64,000 nt of DNA, taken from Umezawaea beigongshangensis (GTDB lineage Bacteria; Actinomycetota; Actinomycetes; Mycobacteriales; Pseudonocardiaceae). The stretch spans positions 62,001 through 126,000 of the forward strand of contig NZ_JAEIOJ010000006.1 in the NCBI RefSeq assembly GCF_016464305.1, in the 5' to 3' direction. Positions 1 through 21,447 of the stretch are shown one piece after another. Positions within the stretch are counted from its first letter, which is position 1; each line of letters begins with the position of its first letter. The position numbers and the translations under genes are program-made. A model generated the notes under the pieces. It saw only the letters and a program-made list of their open reading frames with translations. It searched no databases and was not told the origin of the DNA.

Positions 1-13934
<13,934 letters not shown>

Positions 13935-13938
<4 letters not shown>

Positions 13939-14132
13939 CCAACCCGTTCGAGGACCCGCAGGGCCGCTTCTTCGTCCTCGTCAACGCCGAGCAGCAGCAC
14001 TCCCTGTGGCCGTCGTTCGTCGACGTCCCGGAGGGCTGGACCCGCGTGTTCGGCGAGGACACCCGCGACGCGTGCCTGGCGTACGTCGAGGAGAACTGGA
14101 CCGACATGCGTCCCGCGTCGATCCGGAGCTGA
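13935..14132 (+). CDS. MbtH-like protein, NRPS adenylation-domain partner
   Basis: A 65-residue protein whose ATG overlaps the NRPS stop as ATGA, implying translational coupling. It shows the MbtH family signature: N-x-E-Q-x-x-SLWP near residues 17-26 and an ENWTDMRP stretch near the C-terminus. MbtH-like proteins bind adenylation domains and are often needed for their solubility or activity, and siderophore NRPS operons usually include one. The two conserved Trp residues are present and the length is typical (60-75 aa). It most likely serves the A domains of the gene just upstream. Specificity for particular A domains cannot be read from sequence. Confidence 0.96.
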
Positions 14133-14184
14133 TCACGGCGCTGGCCGTGCGCGGTGTCCCCGCTGGACGACGGGTTCGACGACG

Positions 14185-14224
14185 GGGAGCCCGGCACCCC
14201 CCCCGGCGGGTGTGTGCCGCTCCC
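14185..14224 (+). terminator. Probable terminator of the NRPS-mbtH transcript
   Basis: An imperfect inverted repeat (GGGAGC-x2-GGCAC against GTGCC-GCTCCC) with a C-rich loop lies about 50 bases after the mbtH-like stop. It has no U tract, as is common for high-GC actinobacterial terminators. Confidence 0.5.
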
Positions 14225-14300
14225 GGGTGTGCCAGAGCCTCCCTCCGCGTCCCCGTGTCCGGCCACGATGAAATCCGGGGACCGACGTGAGGAGTCGAAC

Positions 14301-14798
14301 GTGGATGCTCGGAACAGGCGCGGATTCATCGCCGCCGTGTCGATCGCGAGCGGCCTGGCGCTCGCACCCGCCGCTCTCGCCGACGGGGGTGGCGGGGATC
14401 AGCAGGACACGCGGAGGAACACGGCGGCGGTGCGCCGCGCGTTCGCGCGGCAGAACAGCGGGGGGAGCTTCTACGAGATCCTCGCCGACGACGTCGTGTG
14501 GACGATCGTCAACGGCAGGACCTACCACGGGAAGGAGCAGTTCCTGGACGAGGGCGCCGCGCCGGTCCTGACCCGGCTGAGGACGTCCCTGCACATGACG
14601 CCGCTGCGCCTGTGGGCCGACCGGGACACGGTCGTCGCGATGTTCGACGCGGACGCGGTCGCTCTCGACGGCGTCGCCTACCACAACAACTACTGCTGGA
14701 TCATGAGGTTCCGCGGCTCGCGGGTGGTCGAGGTGTTCGCGTTCCTCGACCTGGTGGCGGTGAACGAACTCGTCGCCAGGGTCGGGCGACCGTCCTGA
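14301..14798 (+). CDS. Secreted SnoaL-like / NTF2-superfamily protein
   Basis: A 165-residue protein if the GTG at 14301 is used; a GGAG-type RBS precedes it, and the open frame upstream to 14154 lacks coding character. The N-terminus has NRRGFIAA followed by an Ala/Leu-rich stretch ending ALADG, a signal peptide with a twin-arginine-like pair. The mature part resembles SnoaL/ketosteroid-isomerase-like cone folds: an FYEILADDVVW segment, a G-x-E-Q-F turn, and C-terminal strands ending in VVEVFAFLDL. These folds bind or isomerise small hydrophobic molecules, but no catalytic residues can be assigned. It follows the NRPS operon after a hairpin and is probably transcribed separately. Confidence 0.75.
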   Translation: MDARNRRGFIAAVSIASGLALAPAALADGGGGDQQDTRRNTAAVRRAFARQNSGGSFYEILADDVVWTIVNGRTYHGKEQFLDEGAAPVLTRLRTSLHMTPLRLWADRDTVVAMFDADAVALDGVAYHNNYCWIMRFRGSRVVEVFAFLDLVAVNELVARVGRPS

Positions 14799-14891
14799 GG
14801 GACCGGGCGCACGACGAGGCGACGGCAGCAGAACCGCCGCTGGCCGGTTCGTCCTCGGCGCCGGAGACGTCGCAGCCGGTCTGCTGAGACC

Positions 14892-15068
14892 TCAGCGCAA
14901 CCGGGCCAGGAACTCCCGCCAGGTGGCGGGGGAGAAGGCGAGAACCGCGTGCGGGTGCTTGGAGTCGCGCACGCGCGCGGTGGTCTCGCCGAGGGCCACC
15001 TCCACGCAGTCGGTGTTGTCGACGTCGCTGCCGCTACGGCTGCTCTTGCGCCAGGTCAGCTCGGTCAT
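14892..15068 (-). CDS. DUF397 small protein, partner of the XRE regulator
   Basis: A 58-residue protein starting MTELTWRKSSRSG. The pattern W-x-K-S-S-x-S then N-x-D-C-V-E-V, V-R-D-S-K-x-P and a final F-x-P-x-x-W-x-x-F-L is the DUF397 signature. Its start overlaps the end of the XRE gene by 35 bases, so the two are co-translated. DUF397 proteins in actinobacteria are nearly always paired with DUF5753-containing XRE regulators and act as small regulatory partners in development and secondary metabolism (BldB/WhiJ-type systems). What this pair controls cannot be read here. Its 3' end converges on the SnoaL-like gene. Confidence 0.93.
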   Translation of the reverse strand: MTELTWRKSSRSGSDVDNTDCVEVALGETTARVRDSKHPHAVLAFSPATWREFLARLR

Positions 15069-15879
15069 GTGGCACCCCGTACTCGTCAGCCAGGCGGGTC
15101 AGGAACGCCCTGGATTGTCCCGCATCGAGCGCGATCTCGGACAGCTCGTGGGCGGTCTCCCGGTAGAGAGCCACGTGTCCGGGTTCTTCGAGGAAGACGT
15201 TCGCCACCTTCGACTCCAGGTAGACGACTGAACGACCGTCCGCGTCGTCCAGGAGTACGAAGTTGCCGAATTCGATGCCGCCGTTCGTCTGGTGGCCCAC
15301 AGGCACGATCCGGACCTCCGCTGGAACGAACAGCAGGTGCATGAGCTGGTCGTGCATGATCTGCGATCCACCGATGGGACGACGCAGGACCTGTTCGTCG
15401 ATGAAGAAGGAGGCGTCAGGACGATCGGGGCGGTACAGCACGTCCTGCCTGCGGAGACGACTGTCGGGAGGGCCGTTGCCGATGTGCTCGACGTAGGCGC
15501 GCGATTGCAGGAGTCCTGGAATCAGCAGGCAGTGGTAGGCGGTGATGGTCGTGGCGCGAGCCTCTTCCGCCGCCAGGGTGCGAGTTCGCCTGACCTGCTC
15601 CGCACCCTCCAGCTGGAGCCAGGCGGCGCGGCCGGTCTCCCGGTTCAGCGTCAGCAGCCGGTCCAGCTCCGCGCCCGTCACGCCGCAGTGGGTGAGGAAC
15701 AGGGCCACGTCGACGTCGGACGTGCCGCGCTCGCCGCTCTCCAGCTTGTGGATCTTCGCGGGCGACCAGTTCAGCCGGGCGGCCAGTTCCGTTCCCCTCA
15801 GCTCGGCGGCCTGGCGCTTGGCCCGCAGTTCGTCGCCGAGCTGCCGGGTGCGTGCCGTGGAGTCGCGACGCAGGTGCAT
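15034..15879 (-). CDS. XRE-family regulator with DUF5753 sensor-like domain
   Basis: 281 residues. The N-terminal helix-turn-helix (about 15-70) includes LRAKRQAAELRGTELAARL and the typical W-S-P-A-K-I-H-K-L-E-S-G-E-R segment. The remaining 200 residues have the DUF5753 character: A-x-x-I-x-A-Y-H-x-x-L-I-P-G-L-L-Q, an R-Q-D-V-L-Y-R-P region, and VVYLESKVANVFLEEP. Such regulators are abundant in Streptomyces and relatives and pair with DUF397 proteins, as here. A GTGGCC-ACG-GGCCAC palindrome lies upstream and could be an autoregulatory site (inference). Target genes are unknown. Confidence 0.93.
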   Translation of the reverse strand: MHLRRDSTARTRQLGDELRAKRQAAELRGTELAARLNWSPAKIHKLESGERGTSDVDVALFLTHCGVTGAELDRLLTLNRETGRAAWLQLEGAEQVRRTRTLAAEEARATTITAYHCLLIPGLLQSRAYVEHIGNGPPDSRLRRQDVLYRPDRPDASFFIDEQVLRRPIGGSQIMHDQLMHLLFVPAEVRIVPVGHQTNGGIEFGNFVLLDDADGRSVVYLESKVANVFLEEPGHVALYRETAHELSEIALDAGQSRAFLTRLADEYGVPHDRADLAQEQP

Positions 15880-15940
15880 GACGGCACGCTAGTGGCGGTC
15901 GACCGCCTTCCCCGTCCTTCGAGCGGGTATTGCGCCCGAA

Positions 15941-15955
15941 GTGGCCACGGGCCAC
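15941..15955. promoter_or_regulatory. Palindrome upstream of the XRE regulator
   Basis: GTGGCC-ACG-GGCCAC is a perfect inverted repeat about 60 bases upstream of the XRE start, in the 130-bp spacer between it and the SGNH hydrolase 3' end. It is a candidate operator; which protein binds it is inference. Confidence 0.35.
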
Positions 15956-16009
15956 CGGTCTTTGGCCAACGGTCCGACACTGGGTGGGTGGGAGGGACGC
16001 GGTCGCGTC

Positions 16010-17260
16010 CTACCGCAGCAGCGCGAGGTCCACGGCGTCGGCCATCGCCCGGAAGCCCGCGTCACCGGGGTGCAGGTGGTCACCGGAGTCGTACTCGGCC
16101 CGCATCACGAGCGGGTCCCGCGGGTCGCGGATCGCCGCGTCGAAGTCCACCACCCCGTCGAACACCCCACCGGTGCGGATGGCCTCGTTGACCGCCAGGC
16201 GGGTCGCCTCCAGCGTCTCGTCGTAGACGCGCCAGCCCTTGAACGGCGTGATCGTGCCGCCCAGCACGCGGACGCCCTGCGCGTGCGCCCGCGCCACGAT
16301 CTGCCGGTACGCCGCGACGATCTGCTCGGGATCGGTCTGGTGCGGGTCCTGCTGGATGTCGTTGATGCCCTCCAGGACGACGACCGTGCGCACGCCGGTC
16401 GCGGTCAGCACGTCGTCGTCCAGCCGGGCCAGCGCGTTGCGCCCGGCGTAGCCGGGACCTCCGAGCAGCAGCCGGTTCGCGCTGATCCCGGCGTTGACGA
16501 CACCGTGGCGGAGCCTGTTCGGGGCCCGCTTCATCCGGTCGGCCAGCAGGTCGGGCCACCGCTGGTTCGTGCCCGCCGTGGACCCCACGCCGTCGGTGAT
16601 GGAGTCGCCGAGCGTCACCACCGTGCCGGTCGCCCGCGAGCCGCGCACGGCGACCTCCGTGACGTAGTGCCACACCGAGGTGCGCTGGTCGTAGGCCGTG
16701 CCCGCGGTGTCCATCGCGTGGTCGCCGCCGGTGGCGTAGAAGGAGGTCTGGCTCGCCGCAGGGTGGAACGTGACCGGCCCGGACGGCGTGGGCGTGTACG
16801 TCGTGACCAGCAGGTCCGCGTCGGCGGGAACCGCCAGCGCCGCCGCGTCGCTCTGCACCTCGGCCCCGGCGGGGATCGTCACCGACGCGCGTCCGCCGAA
16901 GGTCAGCTCGCGCACGGTGCCCGGCACGGCGTCGGCGGTGCCGCTCCCGGCCGCGACGGCGATCGAGGCGCGGCCGACCAGCAGCGGGCCGGTGCCGAAG
17001 ACGTTGGACAGCCGCACGCGGGCCGACGTCCCGCCGACGCTGCTGTGGACGACGTTGCGGATGGAGCGGTCCGGGTAGCCGTTCTCGGTGCCGGGCACGG
17101 GCCCCGCCGCCGCCGCGCCCCAGGTGCCCACCCAGTCCTCGGCCGCGATCCCGGCGTCGGGAACCGGCGGCGTCTCGGCGCGCACGACCGCGGCGGCTCC
17201 CGTGCTGAGCGCCAGAGCCGCGCAGACGGCGACCGCGGCCCCTCGAACTCTGCTGATCAT
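16010..17260 (-). CDS. Secreted SGNH/GDSL-family hydrolase
   Basis: 416 residues from the ATG at 17260, which has a GGGAGGA RBS and begins a clear signal peptide (MISRVRGAAVAVCAALAL...). SGNH blocks are complete: LGDSITDG with nucleophile S220, an N-A-G-I-S-A-N block, E-G-I-N-D-I, and the D394-x-x-H397 dyad in DHLHPGDAGF. An N-terminal beta-rich domain of about 190 residues precedes the catalytic part, as in secreted actinobacterial SGNH esterases with a jelly-roll-like module. The substrate is unknown; acetylated polysaccharide or lipid esters are typical. A 31-bp copy of its 5' end recurs at 18896 (see the mosaic region). Confidence 0.93.
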   Translation of the reverse strand: MISRVRGAAVAVCAALALSTGAAAVVRAETPPVPDAGIAAEDWVGTWGAAAAGPVPGTENGYPDRSIRNVVHSSVGGTSARVRLSNVFGTGPLLVGRASIAVAAGSGTADAVPGTVRELTFGGRASVTIPAGAEVQSDAAALAVPADADLLVTTYTPTPSGPVTFHPAASQTSFYATGGDHAMDTAGTAYDQRTSVWHYVTEVAVRGSRATGTVVTLGDSITDGVGSTAGTNQRWPDLLADRMKRAPNRLRHGVVNAGISANRLLLGGPGYAGRNALARLDDDVLTATGVRTVVVLEGINDIQQDPHQTDPEQIVAAYRQIVARAHAQGVRVLGGTITPFKGWRVYDETLEATRLAVNEAIRTGGVFDGVVDFDAAIRDPRDPLVMRAEYDSGDHLHPGDAGFRAMADAVDLALLR

Positions 17261-17349
17261 CGTCGATCCTCCCGCGGGGTCGGAAGCATCCGACTGTAAC
17301 CGTGCGACGACCGAACGTGGTGATCTCGGCCGGTTCCGGCAGCGTCTCA

Positions 17350-17847
17350 TCAGCCCCGGTGGGACACGACGCGCCGGGCGATCTCCGCGTCGAACGGGTG
17401 CACGTCGTCGCCGTGCGCAACGCGCGGGTCCCACCACCGGAAGCCGCCGATCTCGTCGTCGCCGAGCAGTCGCGGCACCGCCCGCAGGTCGGTCCGGTAG
17501 ACCGCCGCGCCCTCGTGGCGGGAGGGCTGCCGCAGGTCGAACTCGACGATCGCGGCGAAGTCGAGGTCGGTGGTCCGGATTCCCGTCTCCTCGGCCAGTT
17601 CCCGCACGGCCGCGGCGCGGGGCGTCTCCCCGGCCTCGCGCGTGCCGCCGGGCAGCTCCCAGCGCCGCCGGTGCCGGTCGAACACCAGCAGCACGGCGTC
17701 GCCGAGCACGGGGTCTCCCAGCACGACGACGACCAGCGACAGCGGCACGGGGACGCGCTCGGCCAGGGCCGCCACCTCGGACTCGGCGGCGAACCGGACG
17801 TCCAGCAGGACGTCGCCGGAGGCGTCGCGCAGCGGCAGGTCGGTCAC
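17350..17847 (-). CDS. Nudix hydrolase
   Basis: 165 residues. The Nudix box is intact: G-T-R-E-A-G-E-T-P-R-A-A-A-V-R-E-L-A-E-E followed by T-G-I, fitting G-x5-E-x7-R-E-U-x-E-E-x-G-U, so Mg-dependent cleavage of a nucleoside-diphosphate-linked substrate is expected. The GTG at 17847 lies 4 bases after the stop of the AraC-type gene, so the two are probably translationally coupled; longer starts would run back into that gene. The N-terminal 30 codons are duplicated at 18957-19048 with two mismatches. The substrate is not predictable. Confidence 0.9.
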   Translation of the reverse strand: MTDLPLRDASGDVLLDVRFAAESEVAALAERVPVPLSLVVVVLGDPVLGDAVLLVFDRHRRRWELPGGTREAGETPRAAAVRELAEETGIRTTDLDFAAIVEFDLRQPSRHEGAAVYRTDLRAVPRLLGDDEIGGFRWWDPRVAHGDDVHPFDAEIARRVVSHRG

Positions 17848-17851
17848 GAGG

Positions 17852-18751
17852 TCACCGTCGGACGTGCGCCTTCCGGTAGGCGGACGGGGTCGTGCCCACC
17901 TCACGGCGGAAGAGGCTCCGGAAGTTCGCGGAGGTGCCGAACCCCGTCGCCCCGGCGATCCGCTCGACGGACCAGTCGGAGGTCTCCAGGAGCCGGCGCG
18001 CGGCGAGGACCCGCTGGAGGACGACCCAGCGCATCGGGGGCATCCCCGTCTCCCGCTCGAAGTGGCGGACGAACGTCCGCCGCGGGAGCGTGCTCCGGTC
18101 CGCCATGCGCTGCACGGTGATCGCCGACCCGAGGTTGTCCACCACCCACTCCCTGGTCGCGCGCAGGCTGGCGCGGGGCGGGACGACGACGTCCACGTAC
18201 TGCGGCTCGGCCGAACCGCGGGCGGGGGAGGAGACGACGTCCTTCGCCACCTCGTCGGCGGCCGCGGCGCCGAAGTCGGCCCGGATCACGTGCAGGAGGG
18301 CGTCGATGAACGCGCCCGACCCCGCGGACGTCAGCACCGCTCCGTCCTCGACGAACACCCGGTTGTCCACGACGTCGACCGCGGGGTACGCCGCGCGGAA
18401 CTCGTCGGTGTGCCGCCAGTGCATCGTCGCGCTCTTCCCGTCCAGCACTCCGCTCGCCGCGAGCGCGAACGCGCCCGTGCAGGCCGCGACGATCCGGGCA
18501 CCGCGGTCGGCGGCCGCGCGCAACGCCTCCAGGTGGTCGTCCGGGACGGGGAGGTGCGGGTGCTCGTAGCTCGGGACCACGACGACGTCCGCGCACTCCA
18601 CGTCCGCGAGGGAGTGCGCCGCTCCGGCGGTCGCGCCGGAACCCCGATCTCCGCGGACGAGCACGCGGTATCCGGGATGGGCGTTCAGCACGTGCTCGGC
18701 GATGCTGAGGTCCAGCGCCAGCACCCGTGGCGGCAGGAGGATCACGGCCAC
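17852..18751 (-). CDS. GlxA-type AraC regulator (DJ-1/PfpI domain plus AraC HTH)
   Basis: About 299 residues from GTG 18751; GTG 18775 is an alternative and a GGAGG lies between them. The N-terminal 170 residues form a DJ-1/PfpI class I glutamine-amidotransferase-like domain (VAVILLPPRVLALDLSIAEHVL, then GARIVAACTGAFALA with a Cys at the nucleophile-elbow position). The C-terminal 110 residues are a two-HTH AraC domain with the typical ERIAGATGFGTSANFRSLFRR segment, rendered here as VERIAGATGFGTS. GlxA-like regulators sense unknown small ligands. It is cotranscribed with the downstream Nudix gene. A 27-bp piece of its GARIVAACT coding segment recurs at 19545. Confidence 0.9.
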   Translation of the reverse strand: MAVILLPPRVLALDLSIAEHVLNAHPGYRVLVRGDRGSGATAGAAHSLADVECADVVVVPSYEHPHLPVPDDHLEALRAAADRGARIVAACTGAFALAASGVLDGKSATMHWRHTDEFRAAYPAVDVVDNRVFVEDGAVLTSAGSGAFIDALLHVIRADFGAAAADEVAKDVVSSPARGSAEPQYVDVVVPPRASLRATREWVVDNLGSAITVQRMADRSTLPRRTFVRHFERETGMPPMRWVVLQRVLAARRLLETSDWSVERIAGATGFGTSANFRSLFRREVGTTPSAYRKAHVRR

Positions 18752-18832
18752 CTTCTCAGCATCCTCCGACCGCACTGTCCGCCCTCGTTCCCGCGCCGGT
18801 TCCCGTCGGTCAGGGTACGTGGTCTCCGGGGC

Positions 18833-18894
18833 GGCACGATCCTTTCCAACATCGGCACGAGCGGCGGTGGTCCTCCCTGACCTGCCCCGATAGC
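18833..18894. repeat. 62-bp dispersed repeat, copy A
   Basis: A 62-bp stretch starting GGCACGATCCTTTCCAACAT recurs at 19581-19642 in the same orientation with one mismatch. Copy A sits just upstream of the AraC-type gene; copy B sits upstream of the RidA gene. No transposase or terminal repeats flank it. A shared promoter segment copied by local duplication is one explanation. Confidence 0.9.
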
Positions 18895-18895
18895 A

Positions 18896-19048
18896 CGGCG
18901 ACCGCGGCCCCTCGAACTCTGCTGAGTGACGACCCACCGTGTCGATCTCGTCCGGGTCGGCCAGCGCCGTCACCTCGGACTCGGCGGCGAACCGGACGTC
19001 CAGCAGGACGTCGCCGGAGGCGTCGCGCAGCGGCAGGTCGGTCACGAG
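18896..19048 (-). pseudogene. Mosaic of duplicated 5' ends of the SGNH and Nudix genes
   Basis: Positions 18896-18926 repeat 31 bases of the SGNH hydrolase 5' coding end (17226-17256) exactly. Positions 18957-19048 repeat the Nudix 5' end (17759-17850) with two mismatches, 78 bases being identical. They are joined by 30 unrelated bases. The order SGNH-5'-end then Nudix-5'-end is the same as in the intact pair, so this looks like a duplicated SGNH-Nudix junction that lost its middle. The Nudix fragment encodes only MTDLPLRDASGDVLLDV and a few more residues before leaving the family pattern. No product is expected. Confidence 0.8.
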
Positions 19049-19067
19049 CGCGCTCCTCGTGCGGAAC

Positions 19068-19475
19068 TCAGGCGAGCACCTCGGTGTTCTGGCAGGCCGT
19101 CAGCAACCACCGGCCGTCCTCCTTCGACATCACGTACAGCGGACTGCCCTCCTTGCCGCCCTCGGCGGGCTGCCCGTCGCGGGTGAAGTACCGCTGGCGG
19201 ACCTTCACGGCGGCGACGTCCGGGCGGACGAACAGCACGTGCACCACCTCGTAGCTCGGCACGAGGTCCGTCATGGCGCCGGGCAGGACCGCGGCCGTGA
19301 AGGCGGCGATCTCGGCGCGGCCGGTCAGTCGTTTGCCGTGACCGGTGGTCCAGACGGCGTCCTCCCGGAACAGGGCGACGAACTCGTCCACGAGCTCCTC
19401 GGCCTGGGCGTGCTCGACGGTGGCGACGACCTGTCTGATGGCATCGAGGTCGAGGCTGTGCGCGGTGGAGGTCAT
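19068..19475 (-). CDS. SgcJ/EcaC-family (SnoaL-like) protein
   Basis: 135 residues from the ATG at 19475. It shows a SgcJ/EcaC-type SnoaL-like pattern: DEFVALFREDAVWTTGHGKR, then LTGRAEIAAF, LPGAM, EVVHVLFVRPDVAAVKVRQR and a closing GRWLLTACQNTEV. Members are small cone-fold proteins named after enediyne-cluster SgcJ; most are of unknown function and occur widely as free-standing genes. The gene is monocistronic here. Its promoter region carries a palindrome inside a -35/-10-like arrangement, suggesting dedicated control. Confidence 0.85.
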   Translation of the reverse strand: MTSTAHSLDLDAIRQVVATVEHAQAEELVDEFVALFREDAVWTTGHGKRLTGRAEIAAFTAAVLPGAMTDLVPSYEVVHVLFVRPDVAAVKVRQRYFTRDGQPAEGGKEGSPLYVMSKEDGRWLLTACQNTEVLA

Positions 19476-19485
19476 GCGCACAACC

Positions 19486-19513
19486 CTGATACCTCCACCA
19501 TCCTGGAGGTCAA
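19486..19513 (-). promoter_or_regulatory. Promoter-overlapping palindrome of the SgcJ-like gene
   Basis: On the minus strand TTGACC is followed 16 bases later by TATCAG. The perfect inverted repeat ACCTCCA-6-TGGAGGT (19491-19510) spans the spacer. Placement between the boxes suggests a dimeric regulator, as in MerR-type control, although the spacer is shorter than the 19-20 bp usual for MerR. Confidence 0.5.
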
Positions 19514-19544
19514 GGCCGGTCGTGCGGCGGGAGGATCGCGCGCT

Positions 19545-19642
19545 CGTGCAGGCGGCGACGATCCGGGCACCACCCGTGGTGGCACGATCCTTTCCAACAT
19601 CGGCACGAGCGGCGGTGGTCCCCCCTGACCTGCCCCGATAGC
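19545..19642. repeat. AraC-gene fragment plus 62-bp repeat copy B
   Basis: Positions 19545-19571 match 27 bases inside the AraC-type gene (18476-18502, encoding ARIVAACT) with one mismatch. Positions 19581-19642 are copy B of the 62-bp repeat. Together with the 18.8-19.0 kb mosaic, this shows that pieces of the three neighbouring genes have been duplicated and scattered over 2 kb. Confidence 0.8.
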
Positions 19643-19685
19643 GTCGAGCTACTGGCACGACGGGTGCTGTGACGAGGGGAGCGGG

Positions 19686-20117
19686 ATGAGCGGAGTGAGG
19701 CGGACCGAGAGCCACGGGGTTCCGTGGGAGGTGTCCTACGGCTACGTGCAGGCGGTCAGGCACGGCGACACCATCTACCTCTCCGGTCAGTTGGCGCACG
19801 ACGGGGAGCGGCTCGTCGCCCCCGCTCCGGTCGACGAGGACGGGAGGGTGACCGACTTCAGCAACACGGGCGAGCAGCTGCGACAGTCCTACGCCAACGC
19901 GGCGAAGCTGCTGGCGCGGTTCGGCGCGTCGCTGGACGACGTCGTGGAGGAGGTCGTCTACGCGCTCGACTGCGACGCTCTGCTGGCCGTGGCCGGACCG
20001 GTGCGCAAGGAGGCGTACGGCCGACCGGACCCGCAGGTGGCGAGCACGATGCTCGGCACGCCTCGCCTGGCCTTCCCCGAGCAGCTGGTCGAGGTGAAGT
20101 TCGTCGTCCGGGTCTGA
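19686..20117 (+). CDS. RidA/YjgF-family protein
   Basis: 143 residues starting MSGVRRTESHGVPWEVSYGY with a GAGGGGAGCG RBS. Rid signatures are present: GDTIYLSGQLAHD, a Q-L-R-Q-S-Y-A-N-A helix, and the C-terminal TPRLAFPEQLVEVKFV stretch with the conserved Arg that binds the imine/enamine carboxylate. Rid proteins hydrolyse reactive enamines/imines made by PLP enzymes; the subfamily here cannot be fixed by eye, and several Rid subfamilies lack deaminase activity. It stands alone, convergent with the TetR gene, and copy B of the dispersed repeat lies just upstream. Confidence 0.92.
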   Translation: MSGVRRTESHGVPWEVSYGYVQAVRHGDTIYLSGQLAHDGERLVAPAPVDEDGRVTDFSNTGEQLRQSYANAAKLLARFGASLDDVVEEVVYALDCDALLAVAGPVRKEAYGRPDPQVASTMLGTPRLAFPEQLVEVKFVVRV

Positions 20118-20211
20118 CCGGGCGGCGTCACCACGTCGCCGTGCCCTCCTCTTCCTCGCCGTCGTCGGACTCGCCGACCGCCCGGTCGGGGGGAGGCGGG
20201 GTGCCGCGCCC

Positions 20212-21345
20212 TCACGGCGCGCTGTCGGCGTTGCGGGTCCGGTGCGGCGCCGCCGGTTCGGCCGCGCGAGCGGTCGTCGGATCGGCCGTGGCCGCCGTGT
20301 GGCACGCGCCGAAGCCCTCCGCCCGCACCACGATCCGGCCCGCCTTCACGCGGACGGCGGTCTCGGTGGCGTCGCTGACCGCGTGCGCGCCGGCCGCCGC
20401 GGCGAGGAGGCCCGCGCCGTCGCAGACGACGTGCAGGCGCGGCAGCGCCGACGGCGGGAACGCCCGGCGCAGGCCGTTGCGCAGGTCGGCGATCATCAGC
20501 CGGGTCAGCGGCATCAGCTCGTGCGGGTCGTTCGTGACGAGGACCGCGGTGACCTCGGAGCCCGGCGGGGCCGCGCGCACCGCCTCCTCGACCGCGGCGA
20601 GCCGGTGCAGCCCGAGGACCGCGACCACGCCGTCACCGGTGGGGTGCACGGTCTCGCCGCGCAGCAGGTCCACGCAGGACGGTGGCGACCACGGCTCGTC
20701 CACGAAGCGCGCGTCCGGCGCCATCGGTCGCGGTGGCCACCGGTCGCCCAGGTCGAGGTCGGCGAGCTGCTCGCACACGCTGATCACGTCGAAGGGCTCG
20801 ACGAACTCGGGCGCGGCGGCGGCGAGCTGGCTCGCGCCGTGCAGCGTGGTCAGCGCGGCCTCGGCCACCCGCACCATCCGGCCGCGCGGGTCGCGCGGCG
20901 GGTCCAGCCGTTCGAGGGCGAGCCCGAGCAGGACCGCGTCGAGCTTCATCAACTGCGCGAACGGGCGGCGGATCCGCTCGTCGGCGACGACCTCGGGCAT
21001 GAGGTCCACCCCGAGCCGGGCCGCGCCGTACTGCTCGTCCGTGGCGAGGGGGAGCCGGGTGACCAGGGCGCGGGCGAACGCGCCCAGCGCCTCGCGCGCC
21101 GTGCGTCCCGGCTCGGTGCTGGGCGGTACCGGCGCGCGCTCGGCGTTCTCCGCCAGGACGGCGAAGTAGAGGGCGCGCTTGCCGGGGAAGTTGGAGTACA
21201 CCGCGCCGCGGGTGAGCTCGGCCCGCTCGGCGATGACGTCGATCTTGGCGTCGCGGAAGCCGTGCTCGGCGAACTCCTCCCGCGCGGCGGCCAGCACCCC
21301 GGCGCGGTTGCGCTCCTGCGTCTCCGCCCTGGTGAGCCTGGCCAT
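20212..21345 (-). CDS. TetR-family regulator with an unusual C-terminal extension
   Basis: 377 residues, well above the usual 190-230. The HTH (about 10-60) has VLAAAREEFAEHGF, ...DVIAERAELTRGAVYSNF. A ligand-binding region follows to about residue 200. The extra 170 residues contain GVVAVLGLHRLAAVEEAV, an EVTAVLVTNDPHELMPL segment and GRIVVRAEGFGAC, suggesting an alternating alpha/beta domain with a late Cys; I do not recognise it, though a thioredoxin-like fold is possible. It is divergent from the P450 gene, with a perfect CACATGATG-T-CATCATGTG operator between them, so autoregulation and control of the P450 are likely. Confidence 0.88.
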   Translation of the reverse strand: MARLTRAETQERNRAGVLAAAREEFAEHGFRDAKIDVIAERAELTRGAVYSNFPGKRALYFAVLAENAERAPVPPSTEPGRTAREALGAFARALVTRLPLATDEQYGAARLGVDLMPEVVADERIRRPFAQLMKLDAVLLGLALERLDPPRDPRGRMVRVAEAALTTLHGASQLAAAAPEFVEPFDVISVCEQLADLDLGDRWPPRPMAPDARFVDEPWSPPSCVDLLRGETVHPTGDGVVAVLGLHRLAAVEEAVRAAPPGSEVTAVLVTNDPHELMPLTRLMIADLRNGLRRAFPPSALPRLHVVCDGAGLLAAAAGAHAVSDATETAVRVKAGRIVVRAEGFGACHTAATADPTTARAAEPAAPHRTRNADSAP

Positions 21346-21401
21346 CGGCGCTCCCCGTCCCGCTGTCGTCGCCCGTTCCGCTCCAAGATAACGTCGTCAT
21401 T

Positions 21402-21420
21402 CACATGATGTCATCATGTG
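21402..21420. promoter_or_regulatory. Perfect 19-bp palindrome, probable TetR operator
   Basis: CACATGATG-T-CATCATGTG has 9-bp perfect arms. It lies between the divergent TetR (start 21345) and P450 (start 21448) genes, in a locally AT-rich stretch. Size and symmetry fit a TetR dimer site. Confidence 0.8.
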
Positions 21421-21447
21421 TTCACATCATCCGACTGAGGAGCCGTC

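Noticed and set aside
14154-14300. Longer N-terminus for the SnoaL-like protein
   Set aside because: The extension is Pro/Gly-rich, overlaps the presumed NRPS terminator, and would bury the signal peptide that starts at GTG 14301.
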